DNA of 64,000 bases from Rhizobium sp. CSW-27. Its GTDB lineage: Bacteria; Pseudomonadota; Alphaproteobacteria; Rhizobiales; Rhizobiaceae. The position numbers and the translations under genes were made by a program. This document shows positions 18,640-25,798 of this stretch, piece by piece. The stretch lies in assembly GCF_018760785.1 (NCBI RefSeq), contig NZ_JAHHZO010000001.1, positions 62,001 to 126,000 on the forward strand, written 5' to 3'. Below the pieces are notes generated by a model, which made no database searches, had not been told where the DNA came from, and saw nothing but the letters and a program-made list of their open reading frames with translations. Every line of letters starts with the position of its first letter. The first letter of the stretch is position 1.

Positions 18640-18912
18640 ATGTCGGTCAGAACATCAGGTGATATGCGCAGGGTTGCATCCGGTGGCGGCACCGGCCGCT
18701 CGCAAACCCGGCTTGACCAGAGCGAGATCGATCTTGTGGTGGAGGCGCTGGAAACGAGCGACCGCCGGACCACGGAGCAAGCCCTTGCGAACATCGAAAC
18801 AGCAACGGAGCGCAGGCGCCGTCCCGGCCGGTTCAAAGGCCGTCTTCTTGTGGGCGAGGAATTCTTCGAGCCGCTGTCAGCGGAGATTCTGCAGGATTTT
18901 GACGGTGCTTGA
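18640..18912 (+). CDS. Antitoxin-like partner of PIN toxin, hybrid architecture
   Basis: 90 aa. The last 30 residues (RPGRFKGRLLV...EEFFEPLSAEILQDFDG) match the toxin-neutralising tail of Phd/YefM-family VapB antitoxins. The first 60 residues do not: there is no Phd fold start, only a basic, glycine-rich N-terminus and a predicted helix around 26-55 (DQSEIDLVVEALE...). Other frames give no better Phd N-terminus. Its stop TGA overlaps the toxin TTG start, typical TA coupling. Ribosome binding site GGAGGG is somewhat far upstream. Probably an antitoxin whose DNA-binding half is of another or unknown type. Confidence 0.7.
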   Translation: MSVRTSGDMRRVASGGGTGRSQTRLDQSEIDLVVEALETSDRRTTEQALANIETATERRRRPGRFKGRLLVGEEFFEPLSAEILQDFDGA

Positions 18913-19295
18913 AGTATCTGCTGGATACTCACACGTTGCTCTGGTGGCTCGCCGACAGCCCGCAGCTATCGCCTGCAGCCATCAGGCTGATAGAAGACAA
19001 CGACAATGACATCTACGTCAGCGCAGCATCAGCCTGGGAGGTAACCACCAAATGGGTGCGGGGCAAACTGCCCTCTGCCGTGCTGCTGCTTCCTGATTTT
19101 GCCGCTGTGGTCACCGAAGAAGGTTTCCTGGAACTGCCGGTGACGAGCGTCCACATGGTGCGCAGTTGCCTGCTGCCGGGCGTGCATCGTGACCCGTTCG
19201 ACCGTATTATTGCGGCACAGGCGATCCAGGAGGGAATGGGCTTGATCTCGACGGATGAGAAGATTGCCGAGTTTGGCATCGTTCTGCACTGGTAG
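18909..19295 (+). CDS. Type II toxin, PIN-domain VapC-like ribonuclease
   Basis: 128 aa PIN-domain protein, presumably an RNase that stops growth when its antitoxin is lost. The acidic active site is intact: Asp6 (YLLDTHTLLWW), Glu44 (SAWEVTTK), Asp95/Asp98 (HRDPFDRIIAAQA) and Asp116 (LISTDEKI). It begins with TTG at 18909, embedded in the antitoxin stop (TTGA), so translation is likely coupled and kept low. RNA target unknown. Confidence 0.9.
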   Translation: MKYLLDTHTLLWWLADSPQLSPAAIRLIEDNDNDIYVSAASAWEVTTKWVRGKLPSAVLLLPDFAAVVTEEGFLELPVTSVHMVRSCLLPGVHRDPFDRIIAAQAIQEGMGLISTDEKIAEFGIVLHW

Positions 19296-19375
19296 GCAGC
19301 GAGGTTTGATCTCGTCACCTCTCGTGAAAAGAGCCGAAGGCGTGTGTTCTCACCAAGCGATCCAGGAGTTGCAGC

Positions 19376-19624
19376 ATGCGCCACGTTTCGATTGCCGAAG
19401 CAAAAGAAAAGTTCGACGAACTGATCAGGCTCGTGCGTGCCGGGGAGACGGTTGTTCTAACCGAAGGTAGCCGCGACATCCTTGAGATGAAGGCTGCGCC
19501 GGCGCCGATGAAGCCCGTCGATATCGACGCGCTGCAGCGGGACTTGGCGGAACTGCGTGCCTCAATGAAAGGCTTCACGCTCGAGGAACTGGCGGAATTC
19601 CGACGTGAAGGCCAAAAGGGCTGA
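19376..19624 (+). CDS. Phd/YefM-type antitoxin (orphan)
   Basis: 82 aa antitoxin with the standard Phd start MRHVSIAEAKEKFDELIRLVRAG and a conserved VVLTEGSRDILEM strand pair, followed by a helical tail. Good ribosome binding site CAGGAG 9 nt before ATG. It should bind its own promoter DNA and a VapC-like toxin, but its downstream toxin gene appears to be destroyed (see next entry), leaving an orphan. Whether it can cross-neutralise the intact PIN toxin upstream is untested. Confidence 0.85.
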   Translation: MRHVSIAEAKEKFDELIRLVRAGETVVLTEGSRDILEMKAAPAPMKPVDIDALQRDLAELRASMKGFTLEELAEFRREGQKG

Positions 19625-19687
19625 TGCGCTTCATGATCGATGCGTCGTAACGGCGTGCTGGCATCGCTTGCGGCGAATGCGGCCTAA
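19624..19687 (+). pseudogene. Probable vapC remnant
   Basis: The ATG at 19624 overlaps the antitoxin stop (TGATG), exactly where a toxin gene would begin, and encodes MRFMIDAS, the start of a PIN domain with its first Asp, before a TAA at 19648. Shifting one frame at 19646 gives RNGVLASLAANAA and a stop at 19685-19687, a possible C-terminal scrap. The simplest reading is a toxin gene reduced by internal deletion. Confidence 0.5.
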
Positions 19688-20028
19688 AGCCGGATCACAT
19701 AGTCCTTGCGAGTTGTTTCAACCACTTCCCAGGTGCCCTTGAAGCCAGGTCGGAGGATCAGGCGGTCCCCTGCCCTGAGGTGAACCGGCTCGCCGCCCTC
19801 TTCCGTGACGATCGAATAGCCGTCGAGGATGTGGAAATATTCCCACTCATCGTAGGAGATCCGCCATTTTCCGGGCGTCGACTGCCAGATGCCGGCATAG
19901 AGACCGCCTTCCGCCTCCTCGATGTTCCAGGTGGTGAAACGCGGATCGCCCGAGATCAGGCGGTCCGGCGCCGGCGCGCCCTCTTCCGGGGTGATGGCGG
20001 ACAGATCGAAGGAGAGAAAACGAGACAT
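19684..20028 (-). CDS. Cupin-domain protein
   Basis: 114 aa single-domain cupin. The core reads TTWNIEEAEGGLYAGIWQSTPGKWRI, EWEYFHILDGYSIVTEEGG and LRAGDRLILRPGFKGTWEV, resembling the small DUF861/EutQ-like cupin group. The usual metal-binding His residues are poorly conserved, so catalysis is doubtful. The start at 20028 is chosen because the further 29 codons are arginine-rich and overlap metY. Downstream of metY on the same strand across a strong hairpin. Substrate unknown. Confidence 0.85.
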   Translation of the reverse strand: MSRFLSFDLSAITPEEGAPAPDRLISGDPRFTTWNIEEAEGGLYAGIWQSTPGKWRISYDEWEYFHILDGYSIVTEEGGEPVHLRAGDRLILRPGFKGTWEVVETTRKDYVIRL

Positions 20029-20045
20029 CGGCGGGCTCCGGTGAG

Positions 20046-20072
20046 GGAGGCGGCGCCTGCTGCGCCGCCTCC
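20046..20072 (-). terminator. GC-rich hairpin after metY
   Basis: GGAGGCGGCGC, 5 nt loop, GCGCCGCCTCC: an 11 bp perfect stem just after the metY stop. No T-run follows, so it may attenuate or stabilise rather than terminate. Confidence 0.5.
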
Positions 20073-20080
20073 TTGAGTTC

Positions 20081-21364
20081 TTAGACTTTCGCCAGCGACT
20101 GTTCCAGATCGGCAATTATGTCGGCAACATCCTCGATGCCGATGGAGAGGCGCACGACATCCGGGCCGGCACCAGCCGCGACCTGCTGTTCCGGCGTCAG
20201 CTGCCGGTGCGTGGTCGAGGCCGGGTGGATGACCAGCGAGCGCGTGTCGCCGATATTGGCGAGATGCGAGAAGAGTTTGAGCCCTTCGACAAAATTCTTG
20301 CCCGCCTCATAACCGCCCTTCAGGCCGAAGGTGAAAACGGCACCGGCACCGGACGGCGAGTAACGCTGCTGCAGCGCGTGGTTCGGATGGTCTTCCAGGC
20401 CGGCATAATGCACCCAGGAAACCTTCTCATGCGCCTTCAGCCAGCTGGCAACCGCGGCGGCATTGTCGCAATGGCGCTGCATGCGCAGCGACAAAGTCTC
20501 GATGCCGGTCAGGATCATGAAGGCGTTGAACGGCGAGATCGCCGGGCCGAGATCGCGAAGGCCGAGCACGCGGCAGGCGATTGCGAAGGCGAAGTTGCCA
20601 AAGGTCTGGTGCAGCACGACGCCGGCATATTCCGGCCGCGGTTCCGACAGCATCGGATATTTGCCCGACGCCGACCAGTCGAAGGTGCCGCCATCGACGA
20701 TAATGCCGCCCATGGAATTGCCATGGCCGCCGAGGAACTTTGTGAGCGAATGGACGACGATATCGGCGCCATGCTCCAGCGGTCGCACCAGATAGGGGCT
20801 CGCCATGGTGTTGTCGACGATGAGCGGCAGGCCATGCGCCTGGGCGACCTCGGCAATCGCGGCGATATCGACGAAGGTGCCGCCGGGATTGGCGAGGCTC
20901 TCGATGAAGAAACCGCGGGTGTTTTCGTCCACCTGAGACGCAAAACTGGCCGGATCGGCGGGATCGGCCCAGCGCACCTCCCAGCCGAAATTTTTGAAGG
21001 CATGGCCGAACTGGTTGATCGAACCGCCATAAAGCCGCTTCGCCGCAACGAAATTGCAGCCCGGCTGCATGATCGTGTGGAAGACCAGCATCTGCGCCGC
21101 ATGACCGGAGGCGACCGCAAGCGCTGCAGTGCCGCCTTCGAGCGCCGCCACCTTTTCCTCGAGCACCGCCTGGGTCGGGTTCATGATGCGGGTATAGATA
21201 TTGCCGAACTGCTGCAGGCCGAAGAGGGCCGCCGCATGATCGGCGTTCTCGAAGACGAAGGAGGTGGTCTGGTAGATGGGCGTGGCGCGTGCGCCGGTGG
21301 CCGGATCCGGTTTGGCGCCGGCATGGATGGCGAGCGTCGAAAAGCCCGGATTCTGATCGGTCAT
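20081..21364 (-). CDS. metY: O-acetylhomoserine aminocarboxypropyltransferase (sulfhydrylase)
   Basis: 427 aa PLP enzyme of the Cys/Met metabolism family; forms homocysteine from O-acetylhomoserine and sulfide. N-terminus FSTLAIHAGAKPDPATGARATPIYQTTSF and YTRIMNPTQAVLEEKVAALEGG are diagnostic for the MetY branch. The PLP lysine lies in HSLTKFLGGHGNSMGG. Homotetramer, cytoplasmic. Ribosome binding site GGGAGG lies upstream of ATG 21364. The leader contains two inverted repeats but no SAM-II riboswitch that I can recognise. Confidence 0.95.
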   Translation of the reverse strand: MTDQNPGFSTLAIHAGAKPDPATGARATPIYQTTSFVFENADHAAALFGLQQFGNIYTRIMNPTQAVLEEKVAALEGGTAALAVASGHAAQMLVFHTIMQPGCNFVAAKRLYGGSINQFGHAFKNFGWEVRWADPADPASFASQVDENTRGFFIESLANPGGTFVDIAAIAEVAQAHGLPLIVDNTMASPYLVRPLEHGADIVVHSLTKFLGGHGNSMGGIIVDGGTFDWSASGKYPMLSEPRPEYAGVVLHQTFGNFAFAIACRVLGLRDLGPAISPFNAFMILTGIETLSLRMQRHCDNAAAVASWLKAHEKVSWVHYAGLEDHPNHALQQRYSPSGAGAVFTFGLKGGYEAGKNFVEGLKLFSHLANIGDTRSLVIHPASTTHRQLTPEQQVAAGAGPDVVRLSIGIEDVADIIADLEQSLAKV

Positions 21365-21390
21365 GATATATCCTCCCTCATGGTTTTCCT

Positions 21391-21427
21391 CATGACATTG
21401 TCGTCATGGCAAGGCCTGACCGGCCTT
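21391..21427 (-). promoter_or_regulatory. Inverted repeats in the metY leader
   Basis: CATGAC, 6 nt, GTCATG (21391-21408) is followed by AAGGCC, 5 nt, GGCCTT (21411-21427), 27 to 63 bp upstream of metY. They could be operator or RNA hairpins; no regulator can be named. Confidence 0.35.
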
Positions 21428-21553
21428 CCGCTGAAAACTATAGCCGCCGATCCCGCCTGCGCCCAGCAGACAGGCGATGCGATCCGTTCGCCGCTCGAGA
21501 TTTTTTTGCCCGCAGGATCGCGGCCCGGAGAAAAGATGACCGGCGAACGGATT

Positions 21554-21567
21554 TTGACCAGGATCAA
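21554..21567 (+). promoter_or_regulatory. FixK/FNR-type box
   Basis: TTGACCAGGATCAA is a match to the TTGA(C/T)N4(A/G)TCAA palindrome bound by FixK/FnrN regulators in rhizobia. It lies 60 bp upstream of the DUF6455-type gene and suggests low-oxygen induction. Confidence 0.65.
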
Positions 21568-21627
21568 GGCCGATTGCCCGCGGGGTGGCATGGTCATGAC
21601 GAACACTTCAATCGCTGGAGCACCGCC

Positions 21628-22062
21628 ATGACCATGAACGACGCGAATTCCCATCTTGGACAGCGGGTCCGCAAGCAGCTCGTCGACTGGTATTCCGACC
21701 TGCGCATCCGCCACGAGGAGGAGCGCTCGCTGCTGAATCTCGACGCCGAAAGCCGCCGCCAGCTGGCGGAAGACTGTAATGTCGCCATTGACCGGCTGCT
21801 GGACGTGGTGCGCGCCGGGCCGCATGGCGCCGACGAGATGGAGCAGATGCTGAAGGCGCTGCACATCGATCCGGTCGATCTGCAGACCCACCTGCCGGAC
21901 CTGTTCCGCGACATGCAGGTGACCTGTGCCACCTGCGGCCACAAGGGACGCTGCCGCCACGAACTGGAAGACGGCAGCGCCGCGGTGACCTTCGGCGAAT
22001 ACTGCGCCAATGCGCAGGCGCTGAACGTGATGCGGGCGGAACCGCCGCTGCTGCGCGAATAA
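21628..22062 (+). CDS. Cysteine-containing DUF6455-type protein
   Basis: 144 aa cytoplasmic protein. The N-terminal part is charged and helical; the C-terminal third carries four conserved-looking cysteines, CATCGHKGRC and EYCANAQ, which could hold a metal ion or iron-sulfur centre. It resembles proteins annotated DUF6455 in alphaproteobacteria. A FixK-type box upstream suggests microaerobic expression. A 13-codon open frame (21590-21631) ends in an ATGA overlap with the chosen start. A strong terminator follows. Molecular function unknown. Confidence 0.8.
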   Translation: MTMNDANSHLGQRVRKQLVDWYSDLRIRHEEERSLLNLDAESRRQLAEDCNVAIDRLLDVVRAGPHGADEMEQMLKALHIDPVDLQTHLPDLFRDMQVTCATCGHKGRCRHELEDGSAAVTFGEYCANAQALNVMRAEPPLLRE

Positions 22063-22087
22063 GCCAGAAGAAACGACACGACAGACT

Positions 22088-22115
22088 GGGGCGGCGAACG
22101 GGCCGCCCCTTTTTT
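22088..22115 (+). terminator. Rho-independent terminator
   Basis: GGGGCGGC, 6 nt loop, GCCGCCCC followed by TTTTTT, 25 bp after the DUF6455-type gene. Confidence 0.88.
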
Positions 22116-22172
22116 GTCCGGGGCCTCGAAGGGCGACGACGGCGCGACCGCCGCTTTGTGCCGTTCCAGGGT

Positions 22173-22607
22173 TCAGTGGCGCCCGACGAGCCGCGGATAT
22201 TCGATCGCCGGGCAGCGATCCTGCACGACCTGGATGCCGGCGGCCTCGGCCCTTGCCGCGGCGGCATCGTCGCGCACGCCGAGCTGGGTCCAGATCACCT
22301 TCGGCGGCACATCCAGCGCGAGGGCCTCGTCCACCACCGCTCCCACATGCTCGGAGGCGCGGAACACATCGACCATGTCGACGGGATCGGGAATATCCGC
22401 CAGCCGGCCATAGACCGCGCGGCCGAGAATGGTCTTGCCCGCCTGCCCCGGATTGACCGGAATGACCTGGTAGCCCTTCGACAGCAGGAAGCCCATCACG
22501 CCATGGCTCGGCCGCGACGGATTGGGGGATGCGCCGACCACCGCAATGGTTTTGACCGTCTTCAGGATGTCTGCAACATAACCGTCTTCATATCGATCGT
22601 GATTCAT
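22173..22607 (-). CDS. CoA-binding domain protein (YccU-like)
   Basis: 144 aa single-domain Rossmann protein of the CoA_binding family. It shows TIAVVGASPNPSRPSHGVMGFLLSKGYQVIPVNP near the N-terminus and VFRASEHVGAVVDEAL and IWTQLGVRDDAAAARA further on, the pattern of the YccU group. It is expected to bind CoA or acyl-CoA; no enzymatic role is established. ATG 22607 is preceded by GGAGGACGCCGCG; a GTG 15 nt upstream is an alternative. Confidence 0.88.
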   Translation of the reverse strand: MNHDRYEDGYVADILKTVKTIAVVGASPNPSRPSHGVMGFLLSKGYQVIPVNPGQAGKTILGRAVYGRLADIPDPVDMVDVFRASEHVGAVVDEALALDVPPKVIWTQLGVRDDAAAARAEAAGIQVVQDRCPAIEYPRLVGRH

Positions 22608-22689
22608 CGCGGCGTCCTCCACAGTCGGCCCTTGGCCTTGCCACAGTCTGCGCTAGTTCCATTCCGGGATCCCTAACAGGACATTTAAG

Positions 22690-23040
22690 ATGCGACCGAC
22701 ACTTCCGGCAATCCTCACCCTGCTGTCTTTCGGCCTGTCGCCGGCAACGCCCGCCGGCGCGATCTCCCGCTATACATCCACCGGCCTGACCTGCAGCGAG
22801 GTCCAGTCGCGCATCGCCGAGGAAGGCGCCGTGATCCTGCGCTACAGCGGCCGCCAGGGCATTCCGCTCTATGACCGTTACGTGGCTTCGGGCCGCCAGT
22901 GCTCCTACGGTGAATTCGCCAAGGCTGCGACGGTTCCCACCGCCGACCGGCAGAACTGCCCGGTGCGCCATTGCGAGCGGCGGCCGGATCCGCAAGACTG
23001 CCGGAACTTCCTTGAGCCCGGCTGTTTCGGCCTCGAATGA
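22690..23040 (+). CDS. Small secreted cysteine-rich protein
   Basis: 116 aa. Signal peptide MRPTLPAILTLLSFGL...PATPAGA, cleavage near residue 24. The mature protein has seven cysteines (TCSEVQ, QCSYGE, NCPVRHCERR, DCRNF, GCFG) and the motif ILRYSGRQGIPLYDRYV seen in small periplasmic proteins of Rhizobiales. Probably disulfide-bonded in the periplasm. Function unknown. Ribosome binding site is AACAGGACA. Confidence 0.78.
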   Translation: MRPTLPAILTLLSFGLSPATPAGAISRYTSTGLTCSEVQSRIAEEGAVILRYSGRQGIPLYDRYVASGRQCSYGEFAKAATVPTADRQNCPVRHCERRPDPQDCRNFLEPGCFGLE

Positions 23041-23083
23041 GCCCCTTGCCGCCCCCACAGAGCCACGCAAGGCCGGATTATTT

Positions 23084-23103
23084 TGTGGTATCATAAAACC
23101 ACA
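23084..23103 (+). other. AT-rich inverted repeat upstream of rplM
   Basis: TGTGGT, 8 nt, ACCACA, set in an unusually AT-rich stretch (23075-23140) within a GC-rich genome. Could be a weak terminator of the upstream gene or an operator; no assignment. Confidence 0.35.
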
Positions 23104-23158
23104 TAATCAAGCTATTGTTTTCTAATGATTATTTTCAGAGGCACCGGATCGAGCGATC

Positions 23159-23187
23159 TTGACCGGATTTCAGCACATCCGTATAAG
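23159..23187 (+). promoter_or_regulatory. Sigma-70 promoter of rplM-rpsI
   Basis: TTGACC (23159-23164), exactly 17 nt, TATAAG (23182-23187). It lies about 120 bp before the rplM start, leaving a leader that could serve ribosomal-protein autoregulation. Confidence 0.65.
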
Positions 23188-23314
23188 CCGCGCCAGGATG
23201 CATGGTGCCCGCGGTACCCGGCGTCCTGCGGCCCGCACGGGCCAAACCAAGCAACAAGAAACGCCCGTTGCCGAGGGTCACCTCGCTTCGGGATCACCAA
23301 AGAAGAGAGCACAT

Positions 23315-23779
23315 ATGTCTACCTTCGTACAGAAGCCCGCCGAGGTGGAGAAGAAGTGGGTGCTGATCGACGCCGAGGGTCTCGTCGTCGGCCGTCTCGC
23401 CACCATCATCGCAAACCGTCTGCGCGGCAAGCACAAGGCCACCTACACGCCTCACGTTGACGACGGCGACAACGTCATCGTCATCAATGCCGACAAGGTC
23501 GTCTTCACCGGCAAGAAGTACACCGACAAGAAGTACTACTGGCACACCGGCTATCCGGGTGGCATCAAGGAGCGTACCGCACGCGCCATCATCGAAGGCC
23601 GCTTCCCGGAGCGCGTCCTTGAAAAGGCCGTCGAGCGCATGATTCCGCGCGGCCCGCTCGGCCGTCGCCAGATGAAGAACCTGCGCGTTTACGCTGGCAC
23701 CAACCACCCGCACGAAGCACAGCAGCCGGTCGTTCTCGACGTGGCCAAGCTGTCCAACAAGAACACACGGAGCGCCTGA
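23315..23779 (+). CDS. rplM: 50S ribosomal protein L13
   Basis: 154 aa, assembly protein of the large ribosomal subunit. Family landmarks are [47 protein letters not shown] and the signature region [22 protein letters not shown]. The start at 23315 follows AAGAAGAGAG. Forms the standard operon with rpsI, which begins 2 bp after its stop. Confidence 0.98.
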   Translation: MSTFVQKPAEVEKKWVLIDAEGLVVGRLATIIANRLRGKHKATYTPHVDDGDNVIVINADKVVFTGKKYTDKKYYWHTGYPGGIKERTARAIIEGRFPERVLEKAVERMIPRGPLGRRQMKNLRVYAGTNHPHEAQQPVVLDVAKLSNKNTRSA

Positions 23780-23781
23780 TC

Positions 23782-24249
23782 ATGGCTGACCTTTCTTCCC
23801 TCAAGGACCTCGGCACGGCCGCCCAGGCTTCCGCTCCGGTTCACGAGCGCAAGGTTGACTCGCTCGGCCGCTCCTACGCAACCGGCAAGCGCAAGAACGC
23901 CGTTGCCCGCGTATGGGTCAAGGCTGGCTCGGGCAAGATCATCATCAACGGCAAGGACTACTCGGCCTACTTCGCCCGTCCGGTCCTGCAGATGATCCTG
24001 CAGCAGCCGATCGTCGCGTCTGCCCGCACCGGTCAGTTCGACATCGTTGCCACGGTTGCCGGCGGCGGCCTTTCCGGCCAGGCCGGTGCCGTTCGTCACG
24101 GCATCTCCAAGGCACTGACCTACTTCGAACCGGGCCTGCGCTCCGTTCTGAAGAAGGGCGGCTTCCTGACCCGCGACAGCCGCGTTGTCGAGCGCAAGAA
24201 GTACGGCAAGGCCAAGGCCCGTCGTTCCTACCAGTTCTCCAAGCGTTAA
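23782..24249 (+). CDS. rpsI: 30S ribosomal protein S9
   Basis: 155 aa. The conserved core [42 protein letters not shown] and the basic tail ending RRSYQFSKR, which reaches into the P site, are all present. The N-terminal extension of about 35 residues is typical of alphaproteobacteria. Immediately downstream of rplM; terminator follows. Confidence 0.98.
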   Translation: MADLSSLKDLGTAAQASAPVHERKVDSLGRSYATGKRKNAVARVWVKAGSGKIIINGKDYSAYFARPVLQMILQQPIVASARTGQFDIVATVAGGGLSGQAGAVRHGISKALTYFEPGLRSVLKKGGFLTRDSRVVERKKYGKAKARRSYQFSKR

Positions 24250-24280
24250 TCCGCAAGGGATACCGGTTTCCGGAATCGGA

Positions 24281-24311
24281 AAAGGCGGGGCCTCGGCTCC
24301 GCCTTTTTTTT
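24281..24311 (+). terminator. Rho-independent terminator of rplM-rpsI
   Basis: AAAGGCGG, 10 nt loop, CCGCCTTT running into a T-run, 32 bp after the rpsI stop. Confidence 0.85.
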
Positions 24312-24384
24312 GTTGCGCCTGTGCTTGTTGCCGGACTTGTCCTGCGGTTCGCGTCACGCCTGAGACGGCGACAGCCGCGATCTG

Positions 24385-25104
24385 TCAGCCGAGGAAATCC
24401 ACCGCGCCGCTGTCCAAGTCGTAGCGACCATGGACGACCCTGACCTTGCCGTGATGGACGAGTTCGGCGACGATCGGGCTTTCGGCCGCGATCTTCTGCG
24501 CCGTCAGCCGGGCATTTTCACGCACCGTGTTGTCGATGAAATCCCCCTCCTTGCCGCGCATGGCCAGCGCCGCCGGCACGATGGCCTCCACCATCGGGCC
24601 GATCGAGCCCGGCAGCTTCGTACCCTTTTCCGCAATCTCGCAGGCCGCCGACACGGCGCCGCAACGCTCGTGGCCGAGAACGAGGATCAGCGGCGTGCCG
24701 AGATGTTCGACGGCATATTCGATCGAGCCCATGGTGGCGGTATCGGCCATGTTGCCGGCATTGCGGCAGACGAAAAGATCGCCGAGAGCGGCGCCGCCAA
24801 ACACCAGTTCCGGCGCGACGCGGCTATCGGCGCAGGCCAGCACCACGGCCCAGGGGCTCTGGCCCTTGGCGACGGTTTCCCGCGTGCGGGCCATATCGGC
24901 AACACAGACTTCCGGCGCCTTCTGGTATTTCAGATTGCCGGCCTTCAGTTTTTCCAGCGCCTGGTCCGGCGTCAGCGTCGTGGCGGCGGCGGCCGGCCGG
25001 ACAAGCCCGAGGCCTGCGGTCGACAGCGCCCCCAGCCCCAGCGTTGCGCCGGTGGCAAGGCGGAAGAAACCGCGCCGGCTCATGTTCAGACAGGTGATGC
25101 ACAT
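24385..25104 (-). CDS. Beta-class carbonic anhydrase with Tat signal
   Basis: 239 aa. Interconverts CO2 and bicarbonate with a zinc ion. Zinc ligands and dyad: Cys91-Ala-Asp93-Ser-Arg95, His145 and Cys148 in LGHERCGAV. The N-terminus MSRRGFFRLATGATLGLGAL carries a twin-arginine motif and hydrophobic segment with AXA-like cleavage near PAAAA (about 41), so it should be exported folded to the periplasm, unlike the usual cytoplasmic beta enzymes. ATG at 25083 is an alternative start, seven codons in. Monocistronic. Confidence 0.92.
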   Translation of the reverse strand: MCITCLNMSRRGFFRLATGATLGLGALSTAGLGLVRPAAAATTLTPDQALEKLKAGNLKYQKAPEVCVADMARTRETVAKGQSPWAVVLACADSRVAPELVFGGAALGDLFVCRNAGNMADTATMGSIEYAVEHLGTPLILVLGHERCGAVSAACEIAEKGTKLPGSIGPMVEAIVPAALAMRGKEGDFIDNTVRENARLTAQKIAAESPIVAELVHHGKVRVVHGRYDLDSGAVDFLG

Positions 25105-25280
25105 GTTTGGGTCCCTTCCTCCAAATCACAGGAAGTTTACCTGACGTGATGACCAAGGCAATTGGTCACCGCAAGAAGAGGGCGCCAAAATCGAGAATAT
25201 TTCGACCAGGCCTAAGACTATCTAAAACTATAAAATGATCACAAATCGGATAAGTATTTGGCAGGAGACATCACCAGCAG

Positions 25281-25400
25281 ATGAACACCTCGGTCGACCG
25301 CTCCTCACAGCAGGAAGGCCGTCGCACGCCGTGTGCCACCCATCAGCATTTGGAACTTGTCCATCATCGCCTTTTCGGCATCCTTTCGCAGTCCAGATGA
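25281..25400 (+). CDS. Possible 39-aa leader ORF upstream of the ABM gene
   Basis: ATG 25281 is preceded by GCAGGAGA (about 13 nt spacing) and reads 39 codons including a His-rich stretch, HQHLELVHH. Its TGA overlaps the ATG at 25397 of the next gene (ATGA). The arrangement suggests translational coupling, but no family is recognised and it may be untranslated leader. Confidence 0.3.
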   Translation: MNTSVDRSSQQEGRRTPCATHQHLELVHHRLFGILSQSR

Positions 25401-25795
25401 CCGGAAACCGCCCGATGCAGCCGACCGCCTTTGCCGAATTGCCCGACCCGCCCTATTACGTCGTCACCTTTGCCTCGCAGCGTACCGATGGCGACAAAGG
25501 CTATGGCGCGATGGCCGATGCCATGCTGGCGCTTGCCGAGCAGCAACCGGGCTTTCTCGGCGCCGAGAGTGCACGCGGCGCTGACGGCTTCGGCATCACC
25601 AATTCCTACTGGCGCGATGCAGCCAGCATCCGCGCCTGGAAGCAGGTGGTCGATCATCTTGCCGCACAACAGCGTGGACGGCAGGACTGGTATCGGCAAT
25701 ATGCGGTGCGCGTCGGCGTCATCGAGCGCGCCTATGGTTTTGCCCGCCCCGAGCCAGCGATGGCGACAGAGGGCAACCACATTGAAAGTGACTGA
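25397..25795 (+). CDS. Antibiotic biosynthesis monooxygenase (ABM) domain protein
   Basis: 132 aa. Dimeric ferredoxin-like ABM fold: YYVVTFASQRTDGDKGYGAMADAMLALAEQQPGFLGAESARG, then ITNSYWRDAASIRAWKQVVDH. This group includes small heme-degrading and quinone-type monooxygenases, as well as many of unknown role. It ends 3 bp before speB and may be co-transcribed with it. Start could also be ATG 25415. Confidence 0.8.
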   Translation: MTGNRPMQPTAFAELPDPPYYVVTFASQRTDGDKGYGAMADAMLALAEQQPGFLGAESARGADGFGITNSYWRDAASIRAWKQVVDHLAAQQRGRQDWYRQYAVRVGVIERAYGFARPEPAMATEGNHIESD

Positions 25796-25798
25796 GCC

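Noticed and set aside
21365..21627. SAM-II riboswitch upstream of metY
   Set aside because: The conserved pseudoknot blocks of SAM-II could not be found on the minus strand.
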